64,000 nucleotides of DNA, from assembly GCF_900101435.1 (NCBI RefSeq), contig NZ_FMZH01000005.1, forward strand, positions 124,001-188,000, given 5' to 3'. The stretch is from Pedobacter soli (GTDB taxonomy: Bacteria > Bacteroidota > Bacteroidia > Sphingobacteriales > Sphingobacteriaceae). Below are positions 51,449 to 60,551 of this stretch, in pieces. Within the stretch, counting starts at the first letter, position 1, and each line of letters opens with the position of its first letter. The translations under genes and the position numbers were made by a program. The notes beneath the pieces are model-generated. The model saw only the letters and a program-made list of their open reading frames with translations. It did not search any database and was not told where the DNA came from.

Positions 51449-52357
51449 TTATTTATTACTTTCTTTAGTTAAATTTATTTCTCTTGGCATTAGCTTATGT
51501 GGGCCAAGTCCAGATTTAAGTACAATCAACTGTCCTCTCTGGCTTCTTAACCATGTTGCAAATCCTGTGCCTAAACCATCTCTACCCTCGCACTCAATTA
51601 TATTTACGTTTCTTAGAAAAGGATAGACTCCGTTTATAAGATTTTCCTGCGTAGGCTTGTAAAAATTATCGCTCCCAACTTTTCCTTTTTCATTTTTAAC
51701 CCCCAGCATTTTAACCTGAGCCAGGTATTGAGCCATTTCGGTATTCTGTTCAGAAATCCAATTTACGCCCAAAATACCAATAAAATTTTTATCCTGCGCA
51801 ACAAGTTTGATAACTTCATTACTGGAATTTTTTGAATAAACGTTTTTTGCGGGAAATTGGCTGATATTAGCCAAATGTTTAAAGTATTGAAAGGTACTTG
51901 AATAAGCGTTATCAAAGACCAGTTTCTTATCTGAATTTCTCCCCTGTAATACATCAACCACTTCTTTAACGGTAATTGTACTATCAATATTGTCTTTGTT
52001 TGTAATTAATGCAATTCCATCTATGGCAAACCGAATTGAATTGATTTTGATGCCGCGTTGATTGTAATATTTTTCTTCATGCTTGGTGAGCAATCTGGGC
52101 ATTACAATTACGCGAACGCTATCATTTAAAAAAGCAGCGATGATCTTTTCTTCGGGTTTGATTGTCGTTTCAAACTTTGCCTCCGGATAATCCAGCTTAA
52201 AAATCTCGATTTGTTTCTGAACAATCGGGCTCACGCTTTCATCAACGAGCATTCTCATTGTTCCGCTGGTGCGGGTTTCTTTAACACCTGTACTTTTATC
52301 TTTTCGTTTACAAGAGATTAAAGCAAGTACCATAAAAATGAAGAGAATATTTTTCAT
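51449..52357 (-). CDS. PstS-like periplasmic solute-binding lipoprotein
   Basis: 302 residues. A lipoprotein signal peptide ends in LISC (Cys about 15). The body is a type II periplasmic binding fold of the PstS family, with GTMRMLVDESVSPIV near the N-terminus and TRDGLGTGFATWLRSQRGQLIVLKSGLGP-type ending. No PstC/A/B permease is near, and the neighbours are TonB-system genes, so a phosphate-uptake role is uncertain. ATG 52357 is chosen; the longer form would overlap the upstream gene. Confidence 0.85.
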   Translation of the reverse strand: MKNILFIFMVLALISCKRKDKSTGVKETRTSGTMRMLVDESVSPIVQKQIEIFKLDYPEAKFETTIKPEEKIIAAFLNDSVRVIVMPRLLTKHEEKYYNQRGIKINSIRFAIDGIALITNKDNIDSTITVKEVVDVLQGRNSDKKLVFDNAYSSTFQYFKHLANISQFPAKNVYSKNSSNEVIKLVAQDKNFIGILGVNWISEQNTEMAQYLAQVKMLGVKNEKGKVGSDNFYKPTQENLINGVYPFLRNVNIIECEGRDGLGTGFATWLRSQRGQLIVLKSGLGPHKLMPREINLTKESNK

Positions 52358-52364
52358 TACGGCT

Positions 52365-52592
52365 TTAGTCGCGCCTTCCAAGACTTAACAATCTTACAAA
52401 AGCATAAAAAATTAAAAAGATTCCTATTGCAATACGTCCCCATGCTGGGATGAAATTAAATCGCAATGCAATGGGTGGCCAAAAGATAAAAGCAATCCCC
52501 ATTACCAGATATAACAGGAAAGCTACTAGCCCTAAAATGAGCAAAAACCGCTGTTTAGGCGATTTTTGCTTAAAGATATCAAAATTTAACAT
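52365..52592 (-). CDS. Small two-helix membrane protein
   Basis: 75 residues with two membrane segments (about 17-39 and 48-68) and a basic cytoplasmic N-terminus (FKQKSPKQR). No recognisable family. It lies 6 bases after tonB and 7 bases before the PstS-like gene, so it is probably a regular part of this operon. Confidence 0.75.
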   Translation of the reverse strand: MLNFDIFKQKSPKQRFLLILGLVAFLLYLVMGIAFIFWPPIALRFNFIPAWGRIAIGIFLIFYAFVRLLSLGRRD

Positions 52593-52598
52593 CTACTA

Positions 52599-53420
52599 TT
52601 AGTTCAATGTAAAGTTAACGTTGATGTTGTATTTTACCCTTACTGGTTTACCATTTTGAATACCTGGATTCCAACGTGGGCTTGCTTTTAATACGCGGAT
52701 TGCTTCTTCATCTGTACCACTTCCTAATCCACGTGTTACTGTAATATCGGTTAATTTACCATCTTTTTCTACTACGAAAGATAAAAACACTTTACCTTGT
52801 ACGTTGTTTTCCTGAGCCATTGGCGGATATTTAATCGCACCGCTTAGGTATTTGTAGAACTTAGGTAAGCCTCCCGGAAACTCTGGTTGTTTCTCGATAC
52901 TAACGAAGTCATAAACCTGGTTATCATCAACAGCAACCGCTGCTTCTCTTTTAGGGCCTTCGCCTACAGGTGCAGCAATTACGATATCAGCGGTTGGATC
53001 ACCTTTAATATCTCTCTGACCTGGATCTGCCTCTTTCAGTTTTTCAACTGTTGGTGGCTCCTCGTCACGTACCTGCTCATCTGGCTTTACGATTGGAGGC
53101 GGCATTTTTACCTGATCTACCTTCGGTGGCGGTGGCTCTACCGGTGGCGGAGGTGGCGTTTCTGGGTTAACTGGGGGCGGAGGTGCAATAATTACCTCTT
53201 TCGCTTTCTCTACTTGTTGTTCCTCTTCCAAAGAACCTTTAATTAATCCGTAGATTTTTGGAGCAAAGAAAAGCGCTAGAAATACTATTGAACCAATAAT
53301 TAATGCCCGAGTGGTATTGGTACCATTGCTTTTACGCAATTGGTAAGCGCCATAGTTTTTGTTTTTTTCAGCAAAAACTACATCAATCCACTCCCTTCTT
53401 AATATATCTAATTTTGACAT
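52599..53420 (-). CDS. tonB: TonB family energy transducer
   Basis: 273 residues. The N-terminal cytoplasmic region and membrane segment (about 35-58) precede a Pro-rich periplasmic linker (PPPPVNPETPPPPPVEPPP, about 79-97) and a C-terminal TonB domain (KYPPMAQENNVQGKVFLSF, ending VKYNINVNFTLN). It passes energy from ExbB/ExbD to outer-membrane receptors. It lies 18 bases after the second exbD gene. Confidence 0.95.
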   Translation of the reverse strand: MSKLDILRREWIDVVFAEKNKNYGAYQLRKSNGTNTTRALIIGSIVFLALFFAPKIYGLIKGSLEEEQQVEKAKEVIIAPPPPVNPETPPPPPVEPPPPKVDQVKMPPPIVKPDEQVRDEEPPTVEKLKEADPGQRDIKGDPTADIVIAAPVGEGPKREAAVAVDDNQVYDFVSIEKQPEFPGGLPKFYKYLSGAIKYPPMAQENNVQGKVFLSFVVEKDGKLTDITVTRGLGSGTDEEAIRVLKASPRWNPGIQNGKPVRVKYNINVNFTLN

Positions 53421-53438
53421 GATTACTGATTTAACAAA

Positions 53439-53945
53439 TTATAAAATACCTTGAGATTTCATTGATTCTTTTTCACTATCCAAGATATTGTCATCATCAA
53501 TCTGACGAACTTTAACCTTTAATATTTCCAATTCATCCATGATGTCAACAAAGTTCTTGAAGTTTGAGCCACTTGTTGGTTTAACTAAAACCACAAATTC
53601 GCCTTTTACTCCAGATGCATCTGCTTTTTTTCTGTTTTCGATAATCGACTTGTCAACTTGCGATAAGCTTTCGTATGTTGGAGCTGTTGCACCAGCTTCT
53701 CCCATGTACCAGGCTACTTTATCATTTTTACCTAATAAAATAGTCATTGTTTTAGAAGCTTTCAGTTCCAACCTGTTATCCTTGTTGTTGTCGTCTTTAT
53801 CAGGCTTAACAATATCCATTGCTTGTGGCGTAGATATTGAAGTGGTTAAGATAAAGAATGTTACCAAAAGGAACATCAAATCAACCATCGGCGTCATATC
53901 TACTCTCGGGGTGGCTTTCTTCCCACCTGTGTTTAATTCTGCCAT
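53439..53945 (-). CDS. exbD: ExbD/TolR family biopolymer transporter (copy 2)
   Basis: 168 residues. A single N-terminal membrane segment with the conserved Asp in VDMTPMVDLMFLLVTFFIL (about 15-33) is followed by a periplasmic domain. It couples proton flow to TonB with ExbB. It follows the other exbD by 3 bases. The tail (DSEKESMKSQGIL) differs from copy 1. Confidence 0.93.
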   Translation of the reverse strand: MAELNTGGKKATPRVDMTPMVDLMFLLVTFFILTTSISTPQAMDIVKPDKDDNNKDNRLELKASKTMTILLGKNDKVAWYMGEAGATAPTYESLSQVDKSIIENRKKADASGVKGEFVVLVKPTSGSNFKNFVDIMDELEILKVKVRQIDDDNILDSEKESMKSQGIL

Positions 53946-53948
53946 CTT

Positions 53949-54563
53949 TTATTTTTTTCTAGCTTCAGCGTTAGTAACCAATAAGAACTTGTTCACTTTT
54001 TGCTTCTGCAAAACATCTACGATTTTTTTAACTACAGGATACTCCTCTTTAGAATCGCCTTTGATACTTACACGCATTGGTTGCTGATTAATCTCAGCAG
54101 TTGCAGTACGTGCATGTAAAACCCATGCGTTTAACTGGTTATCAGTAGAGTCTGTAGGAATACCATTTTGAACACCTGGTTTCATACGGTCTGCTCCAGA
54201 CATGGCTAAGAACGATTTTAGACTTGAAACCGGTACACCAAACGTTCCTACTACAGAGAATTTTTTAATTTCCTCCGGAGTAAAAGTGATTTTGTATTGC
54301 TGGCCCATCAATTCTAAGGTTCTCGCCCTAACTTTCTGGCCTGCTACCTCGAAGAAAACCTTACCCTGACCAATGGTTAATATTGCATTGTTCTCAGCTG
54401 GAACCTTAAATTCATACGTAGATGAAGGTGTTGATACCGCTAGTGGTTCTGGTTGTCTTGCCGTAGCAGTTAATATGAAGAACGTAAGTAACAGTGCAGC
54501 TACGTCGCACATGGCGGTCATATCTGTTACTGTACTGGTTCTTTTAACTTTAATTCTAGGCAT
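53949..54563 (-). CDS. exbD: ExbD/TolR family biopolymer transporter (copy 1)
   Basis: 204 residues. The membrane segment VTDMTAMCDVAALLLTFFIL (about 12-31) has the functional Asp in the CDVAALL position. The periplasmic part is longer than in copy 2 (TARTATAEINQQPMRVS and VVKKIVDVLQKQKVNKF). Two ExbD paralogues between ExbB and TonB is the usual Bacteroidota arrangement. Confidence 0.93.
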   Translation of the reverse strand: MPRIKVKRTSTVTDMTAMCDVAALLLTFFILTATARQPEPLAVSTPSSTYEFKVPAENNAILTIGQGKVFFEVAGQKVRARTLELMGQQYKITFTPEEIKKFSVVGTFGVPVSSLKSFLAMSGADRMKPGVQNGIPTDSTDNQLNAWVLHARTATAEINQQPMRVSIKGDSKEEYPVVKKIVDVLQKQKVNKFLLVTNAEARKK

Positions 54564-54640
54564 AATTTTAATTACTTTTTAATAATGATGATCTTTTTCC
54601 CGGTTTTCCATAAAGCCGGTAAAAATTTTTTCAAAATTTA

Positions 54641-55471
54641 TTATTTATGCGAACTAGCGTAAGTTTGAACGATGCTGAAACCAGCTTCATCGATAGCATA
54701 AGTTAACTTGTCAATTTTAGAAGTTAAGATATTATACATGATAATTGCTAAAGTAGAAACCGCGATACCAGTCATGGTATTGATTAGGGCCTCAGAGATA
54801 CCTACCGCTAATGCAGCCTGATCCGGAGCACCTGAGTTAGCTAAACCGGCGAATGCACGGATCATACCTGTTACTGTTCCTAATAAACCGATTAACGTAC
54901 CGATAGATACCAAAGTAGCGATGATCGTTAAGTTTTGCTCTAACATAGGCATTTCTAAAGCAGTAGCTTCTTCAACCTCTTTTTGGATGGCAACGATTGA
55001 TTGCTCAACATCTAAGTTAGTGTCAGCTTCAACCTCGCTATATTTTTTTAAACCTGATTTAATTACGTTAGCAACAGATCCTTGTTGTTTATCACACTCA
55101 GCTTTAGCAGCTTCGATGTTACCAGCGTTTAATAATCCTTTTACTTTGATGATGAAAGTATCTAAGCTAGATTTACCGCTTGCTTTGCTGATTACGATTA
55201 AACGCTCGATAGAGAAAACGATTGTAGTTAATAATAAACCGATTAATACCGCTACGATCGGACCTCCTTTAAACGCTGTACCAGGGTAGTTATTTGGCAA
55301 AGGTAAGTTTTCGTTGTTGTTATCGATAAAGTTTGAAGGATCTCCTAATACGTATCTCCAGATGATGAAGCCAATTACAATACAAATAGGAATTACCAAT
55401 GTTGCGAAAACGTTAGATGCACTTGAAGAGCTCTCTTTTTTAACAGTTGTTGGTTTTGGTGCGTTTGCCAT
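54641..55471 (-). CDS. exbB: ExbB/TolQ/MotA family proton channel
   Basis: 276 residues. Three membrane segments, with the MotA/TolQ/ExbB core LLGTVTGMIRAFAGLANSGAP and EALINTMTGIAVSTLAIIMYN. The extra N-terminal segment (about 22-42) precedes a short periplasmic loop. It forms the proton channel driving TonB. First gene of the six- or seven-gene operon. Confidence 0.95.
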   Translation of the reverse strand: MANAPKPTTVKKESSSSASNVFATLVIPICIVIGFIIWRYVLGDPSNFIDNNNENLPLPNNYPGTAFKGGPIVAVLIGLLLTTIVFSIERLIVISKASGKSSLDTFIIKVKGLLNAGNIEAAKAECDKQQGSVANVIKSGLKKYSEVEADTNLDVEQSIVAIQKEVEEATALEMPMLEQNLTIIATLVSIGTLIGLLGTVTGMIRAFAGLANSGAPDQAALAVGISEALINTMTGIAVSTLAIIMYNILTSKIDKLTYAIDEAGFSIVQTYASSHK

Positions 55472-55676
55472 TTTTTTTTGAATTTTAGTTTTAGTTCTTG
55501 TTTTTAATTTTTAGCTGTTATTTCTTTTGTATTACACACAACGTGTCTTATCTGATTTTGTTGCGAAAAACAAATTTATAAATTGATTTTAAATTACAAA
55601 TTAATAAATCAATAAACAATCAAATCGTTACTTAACATTTAGTTTACGGTAACTCAGTTGGGCATATAAACAAAAA
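55472..55676. promoter_or_regulatory. Spacer upstream of exbB
   Basis: Very AT-rich, with no open frame of interest. It must carry the exbB promoter, but no exact TAnnTTTG box is visible on the minus strand. Confidence 0.3.
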
Positions 55677-55699
55677 AATTGCCTCAGCCGGAGGCAATT
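55672..55699 (-). terminator. Rho-independent terminator of pckA
   Basis: Perfect 9-bp stem AATTGCCTC (55677-55685) / GAGGCAATT (55691-55699) with a five-base loop. On the minus strand it is followed by a run of T. It lies 72 bases after the pckA stop. Confidence 0.8.
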
Positions 55700-55770
55700 C
55701 TTTCACAATAAAAACTAAAAAAAAAACGAATTGCAAATTTTTTGCTCAAAAAATGCATTTTAAAGCACAT

Positions 55771-57366
55771 TTAACATAATTTTAACGCTTCGCCATGCCT
55801 TTTTGATACTTTGGGCACCTCAAACTGTTTAAAATTCTCTGCAAATGCATCGGCCAATTCGTAGGCCTTTAAAAAGTATTCTTCCTGGTCGTCCCAAGTT
55901 TTAGACGGATCTAAAATTTCGTTGGGCACTCCCGGACAAGCTAAAGGCATCATCAATTTAAATACATGGTGCTGCTTATATTTATTGTGGTCTAAATCCC
56001 CATTTAATGCAGCAGTAATCATTGCCCTGGTATAACTCAATTTCATTCTTTTACCAATACCGTATGCGCCACCTGTCCAGCCGGTATTAACCAGCCATAC
56101 ATTTACCTGGTGTTTTTCCATCTTCTCGCCCAGTAATGCAGCATATCTTGATGGGTGGAGCGGCAAAAAGGCCTTACCAAAGCAGGCAGAAAATGTTAAC
56201 TGAGGCTCGGTTACCCCGGTTTCGGTACCTGCAACTTTTGCGGTATAACCACTCATAAAGTGAAACATGGCCTGTTCTACATTCAATTTAGAGATTGGAG
56301 GTAATACACCAAAGGCATCTGCAGTTAAAAAGAAGATATTTTTGGGTACTTCAGCTATTGATGGGATTATGGCATTATCTATGTAATCAATAGGATAGGC
56401 GACACGTGTATTTTCAGTCTTAGCAATATTGGTATAATCTACTTCTTTTGTACCCTCAAAAAAGTTGGTATTCTCTAATAAAGATCCCGTTCTGATAGCC
56501 TTATATATCTGAGGTTCTTTTTCCTGGGTTAAATCTACACATTTCGCATAGCAGCCTCCTTCGAAGTTGAAAACCGAACTTGCCCCCCATCCATGCTCGT
56601 CATCACCAATCAATCCCCTTTCCGGATCAGCAGAAAGTGTCGTTTTACCTGTGCCAGATAAACCAAAGAATATAGCAGTGTCGCCATTTTTACCCACATT
56701 GGCCGAGCAGTGCATTGATAAAGTATTTTTATATACCGGCAGAATAAAGTTCAACACCGAGAAAATACCTTTTTTAATTTCACCCGTATAACCTGTTCCA
56801 CCAATCAGAATCATTTTTTTAGTGAAATTCAGGATGGAGAAATTTTCCTGACGTGTTCCATCAGTTGAAGGATCGGCCAGAAAACCCGGGGCAGCAATAA
56901 TCGTCCACTCGGGCGTGATACCCAGCTGATGCGCTTCAGGACGGATAAATAAATGATGAGCAAAAAGATTCTGATAGGCTGTTTCGGTAATTACCCGGAT
57001 AGAAATATCGTAATCCGGATTGGCACAGGCCGATGAATCGCGGACATAGATGGTTTTATCGGCCAAATAAGCCGTTAATTTATCAAATAACTGATCGAAC
57101 TTCTCCGGACTGATTTTAATGTTTACATCGCCCCACCATACCTGGTCTTCGGTAACGCTGTCGCAAACAATAAACCGGTCTTTAGGAGAACGTCCGGTAA
57201 ATTTTCCGGTATCAACCGCCAGCGCTCCCGATGAGGCCAGCGTACCTTCTTTATTCAATAACGCATCTTCAATTAATTCCGTTGGGGATAATTGGTACTT
57301 TACAGCAACGTTTTCGCCTAAATTTAAATAGCTTAAATCTGGCGTTTGCAGTTTCTCTTTGCTCAT
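55771..57366 (-). CDS. pckA: Phosphoenolpyruvate carboxykinase (ATP)
   Basis: 531 residues, the usual length. It makes phosphoenolpyruvate from oxaloacetate and ATP in gluconeogenesis. The substrate motif is FTGRSPKDRF (about 54-63). The kinase P-loop is FGLSGTGKTTLS and the metal motif is LIGDDEHGW. A single-gene unit with its own -7 box and terminator. Confidence 0.98.
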   Translation of the reverse strand: MSKEKLQTPDLSYLNLGENVAVKYQLSPTELIEDALLNKEGTLASSGALAVDTGKFTGRSPKDRFIVCDSVTEDQVWWGDVNIKISPEKFDQLFDKLTAYLADKTIYVRDSSACANPDYDISIRVITETAYQNLFAHHLFIRPEAHQLGITPEWTIIAAPGFLADPSTDGTRQENFSILNFTKKMILIGGTGYTGEIKKGIFSVLNFILPVYKNTLSMHCSANVGKNGDTAIFFGLSGTGKTTLSADPERGLIGDDEHGWGASSVFNFEGGCYAKCVDLTQEKEPQIYKAIRTGSLLENTNFFEGTKEVDYTNIAKTENTRVAYPIDYIDNAIIPSIAEVPKNIFFLTADAFGVLPPISKLNVEQAMFHFMSGYTAKVAGTETGVTEPQLTFSACFGKAFLPLHPSRYAALLGEKMEKHQVNVWLVNTGWTGGAYGIGKRMKLSYTRAMITAALNGDLDHNKYKQHHVFKLMMPLACPGVPNEILDPSKTWDDQEEYFLKAYELADAFAENFKQFEVPKVSKRHGEALKLC

Positions 57367-57388
57367 GACAATAAGTTAGTTAGTACAG

Positions 57389-57396
57389 CAAAGGTA
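57389..57396 (-). promoter_or_regulatory. Bacteroidota -7 box (TACCTTTG) for pckA
   Basis: Exact TAnnTTTG on the minus strand, 22 bases before the pckA ATG. The -33 region is T-rich but has no clean TTTG. Confidence 0.45.
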
Positions 57397-57809
57397 ATTA
57401 CTTATCTTTCAGAAAAACTAGTTTTTACAGCTAATTTTTTACATATTGTAGCAAATACACTATTATGTAAATATTTTATTTACAGTTATTTACAAGCATT
57501 TTTACAAGGATAAAAAAAGTTTAAAATTACACTAAGTAAAACGTTAAACAACAATTTAAATCACGTAAGTCAAGGCAGTTTTCATGAAATTATCCGACGC
57601 TTAAAATCTTACGGACAGCGGCAAGCAACCATCAGCTACCCAAAATGTAAAAAATATTGTACCGCTTATGGAAACATTTAGTAGCCGATAATTAGCCTTA
57701 TTAAAAAAAATAAGGAACTCTATTTGCAAAGTACTGCAGTTTAAAAAATATCGCTATTGCATATACTTAAACGTTTTAATAAAAATTTCGAAATAAAAAT
57801 TAAAAAACA
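57397..57809. other. AT-rich divergent spacer between pckA and the thr leader
   Basis: Over 400 bases with no convincing gene or RNA fold. I see no repeat or hairpin of note here. It presumably holds upstream regulatory sites of both genes. Confidence 0.4.
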
Positions 57810-57842
57810 TTTGCATTTTAAAAAAATTATCTTCTACTTTAC
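57810..57842 (+). promoter_or_regulatory. Candidate promoter of the threonine operon
   Basis: TTTG at 57810-57813 and TACTTTAC at 57835-57842 (six of eight to TAnnTTTG at best) are separated by 21 bases. The expected start is near 57848-57850, about 20 bases before the leader ATG. Confidence 0.4.
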
Positions 57843-57867
57843 GGTGTAAAAAGTACACCAAGACAAG

Positions 57868-57933
57868 ATGATTTTTAACTCTTCAATTATTACAACCATT
57901 ATTATTACCACCGGTATAAACCAGCGGGGCTAA
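57868..57933 (+). CDS. Threonine operon leader peptide (thrL-like)
   Basis: A 21-codon frame of composition expected of an attenuator leader: the core SSIITTIIITTGI holds four Thr and six Ile codons in thirteen positions (57880-57918). The peptide ends NQRG before TAA. It is followed after 35 bases by a perfect terminator, and 160 bases later by thrA. It is not homologous by eye to the enterobacterial thrL peptide, but has the same logic. It is too short to be a normal gene and its codon content argues against chance. Translation of the run would sense charged Thr-tRNA and Ile-tRNA. Confidence 0.8.
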   Translation: MIFNSSIITTIIITTGINQRG

Positions 57934-58001
57934 TTTGTTGTAAATTGAAAAAACATAAAACACAGAGAGCGTCCCGACAGCAGTCGGGACGCTTTTTTTT
58001 T
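57925..58001 (+). promoter_or_regulatory. thr attenuator: antiterminator and terminator
   Basis: The terminator stem GCGTCCCGAC (57969-57978) / GTCGGGACGC (57983-57992) is a perfect 10-bp hairpin with a 4-base loop, followed by nine T (57993-58001). CGGGGC (57925-57930), the last two sense codons of the leader, can pair with GTCCCG (57971-57976), part of the terminator's 5' arm. A ribosome at the leader stop would cover CGGGGC and allow termination; one stalled on the Thr/Ile run would leave it free and prevent it. No other plus-strand gene precedes the terminator. Confidence 0.75.
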
Positions 58002-58093
58002 AAGCTAAAACCATTGAAAACTGCTACAATAAGCTCAAATAACAATTTAGCAAGCCATTGTACAGGTTTCATTACCATAAAAACCCCAAACTA

Positions 58094-60547
58094 ATGAAAG
58101 TACTCAAATTCGGCGGCACATCCGTAGGTTCGGCCGAGAACATTAAAACCCTACTACGCCTGGTAGGTGAAGAAAAACAGAAGAACAGCCCGGTAGTTGT
58201 ATTATCGGCAATGAGCGGTGTAACCAATTTGCTTACCGAAATGGCCGAAATGGCTGAGCGTGGCGTAGATTACGATACTCATTTAAAAGCAATTGAAGCA
58301 AAACATTTTGCGGTAATCCGTTCGCTTTTGCCAGCTGCAGCGCAAAACCCGGTATTTACACGGTTAAAAATCTTTTTCAATGAGCTGGAAGATTTATTAC
58401 AAGCAGTAAGTAACTTAAAAGAGCTGAGCTTACAAACCAAAGATCAGATTCTGAGTTATGGCGAACGCTGCTCAACATTTATGATTAGCCATATCGCTTC
58501 GCAACAACTCAGCGATGCACTTTATGTAAACGGAGCAGATTATATCAAAACCGACAGCAATTTTGGCCAGGCAAAAGTAGATACCGAGCTAACTGAAATG
58601 CTCATCAACAACTTTTATCAGGAAAATAAAAACAAGGTGCTCTTTGTTACCGGTTTTATTGCCAGCAACACAGCAGGACGGGTAACTACCCTGGGGCGTG
58701 GCGGATCTGATTACACTGCAGCCGTTTGGGGCGCCGCCTTAAATGCCGAAGAAATAGAAATCTGGACAGATGTAAACGGCATGATGACTGCCGATCCGCG
58801 CATGGTGAAAAAAGCCTTCTCTTTACCTGAGCTGAGCTATACTGAAGCTATGGAGCTAAGTTATTTTGGAGCGAAAGTAATTTACCCGCCAACCATGATC
58901 CCTGCTTTCATGAAAAAAATTCCGATTGTGATCAAAAACACTTTCGAACCGGACTTTGCCGGAACCTATATCAAAAGCGATGTTAAATCATCTAACTTGC
59001 CAATAAAAGGTATTTCATCTATCGATCACATCAGCATCATCAACCTGAGTGGTAGTGGTATGGTAGGTAAAGCTGGCTTTAGCGGCCGCTTGTTCTCTTT
59101 ACTTTCGCGCGAGCAGATTAATGTGGTGCTGATTACCCAATCCTCATCAGAGCACAGCATTACGTTTGCGGTTAAACCAACCGATGCAGCACATGCTATT
59201 GCCTTAATTAAAAAAGAATTTGAACTCGAATTAGACGCCAAAAAGCTCGAATTACCAGAAGTTGAAAACAACCTGGCGGTTTTAGCCATAGTGGGTGAAA
59301 ACATGAAACGCACTCCTGGTATGAGCGGACGTTTGTTCAGTGCACTGGGCCGTAACGGTATCAACGTAAGGGCAATTGCACAGGGCTCATCAGAATACAA
59401 CATTTCGGTGATTATCAGCGCAGCCGATTTATCGAAAGCCGTAAATGCGGTGCACGATGCTTTTTTTACCGACCTGAAAAGGACCTTAAACATCTTTTGC
59501 CTGGGAACGGGAAATATTGGCAAAACCTTATTTAACCAGTTAAAAGAGCAAATGCCTTTTCTGGCAGCCAATAACGACCTTCAGGTAAAAGTAGCCGGAA
59601 TAAGCAATACGCGCAAAATGACTTTCAATGCAGATGGTTTATCGCTCGACAGCTGGGAAACTGAATTAGCAGATCAGGGTGAACAGGCCAACCTGGCCGA
59701 ATTTGTGGCCAGAATGAAAGCCATGAACCTGCCTAACTGTGTTTTTGTTGATAATACGGCTGCCGAAGCACCAATTGAATTTTACCAGGGCATATTCGAG
59801 AGCAGTATCTCGGTAGTAACCTGTAATAAAAAAGGTAACTCAGCTGATTTTGCGCAATACAAATCGTTTAAAGATACTGCACGCAGATTTGGGGTAGATT
59901 TTTATTACGAAACCAATGTAGGCGCGGGCTTACCAATTATCCGCACCTTGAGGGAATTGATGATGAGTGGCGATAAAGTGGCGCGTATTGAAGCCATCTT
60001 ATCGGGAACCATTTCTTATATTTTCAATAACTTTAAAGGTGATGCCGGATTTTACGAAACTGTAAAAGAAGCACAGGAACTCGGCTATACAGAACCCGAT
60101 CCACGAGATGACTTAAACGGAAAAGATTTTATGCGTAAAATGCTGATCCTGGCTCGTGATGCCGGTTATCCTTTAGAAGCCAGCGACGTAAAAATCGACA
60201 ACATTTTACCGGATGCCTGTTTAAATGCCACTTCAGTTGAAGATTTCTATTCGGAATTACAGGCGAATGCGGCGTATTTCGAGAATCTGAAAAATACCGC
60301 AGCCAAAGATGGCAAGGTTTTACGCTACATCGGTAAACTAGAAGATGGAAATGTTGAAATCAGCCTGCAAATGGTTGATGACAGTCATCCTTTCTTTATG
60401 CTTTCCGGAAGTGACAATATCATTTCTTTCACTACCGACCGTTACAAATCGCGTCCGCTGGTGGTAAAAGGCCCGGGTGCAGGTGCAGAAGTGACTGCTG
60501 CAGGTGTTTTTGCTGATATCATCAACGTAGGAACTTTGAGTAATTAG
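58094..60547 (+). CDS. thrA: Bifunctional aspartate kinase/homoserine dehydrogenase
   Basis: 817 residues. The N-terminal aspartokinase (about 1-290) begins MKVLKFGGTSVGS and has TLGRGGSDYTAA. Two ACT-type regulatory segments follow (about 310-460: FSGRLFSLLSREQINVVLI and SGRLFSALGRNGINVRAI). The C-terminal homoserine dehydrogenase (from about 465) has the NAD motif CLGTGNIGKTLF and ETNVGAGLPII. It catalyses the first and third steps from aspartate towards threonine and methionine. ATG 58094 is the family start, and the upstream twelve codons belong to the leader region. Confidence 0.98.
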   Translation: MKVLKFGGTSVGSAENIKTLLRLVGEEKQKNSPVVVLSAMSGVTNLLTEMAEMAERGVDYDTHLKAIEAKHFAVIRSLLPAAAQNPVFTRLKIFFNELEDLLQAVSNLKELSLQTKDQILSYGERCSTFMISHIASQQLSDALYVNGADYIKTDSNFGQAKVDTELTEMLINNFYQENKNKVLFVTGFIASNTAGRVTTLGRGGSDYTAAVWGAALNAEEIEIWTDVNGMMTADPRMVKKAFSLPELSYTEAMELSYFGAKVIYPPTMIPAFMKKIPIVIKNTFEPDFAGTYIKSDVKSSNLPIKGISSIDHISIINLSGSGMVGKAGFSGRLFSLLSREQINVVLITQSSSEHSITFAVKPTDAAHAIALIKKEFELELDAKKLELPEVENNLAVLAIVGENMKRTPGMSGRLFSALGRNGINVRAIAQGSSEYNISVIISAADLSKAVNAVHDAFFTDLKRTLNIFCLGTGNIGKTLFNQLKEQMPFLAANNDLQVKVAGISNTRKMTFNADGLSLDSWETELADQGEQANLAEFVARMKAMNLPNCVFVDNTAAEAPIEFYQGIFESSISVVTCNKKGNSADFAQYKSFKDTARRFGVDFYYETNVGAGLPIIRTLRELMMSGDKVARIEAILSGTISYIFNNFKGDAGFYETVKEAQELGYTEPDPRDDLNGKDFMRKMLILARDAGYPLEASDVKIDNILPDACLNATSVEDFYSELQANAAYFENLKNTAAKDGKVLRYIGKLEDGNVEISLQMVDDSHPFFMLSGSDNIISFTTDRYKSRPLVVKGPGAGAEVTAAGVFADIINVGTLSN

Positions 60548-60551
60548 GCTT

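Noticed and set aside
57367..57809. Possible small RNA or riboswitch upstream of thrA
   Set aside because: No conserved-looking fold or known riboswitch motif was seen; the leader peptide with terminator explains the only clear structure.
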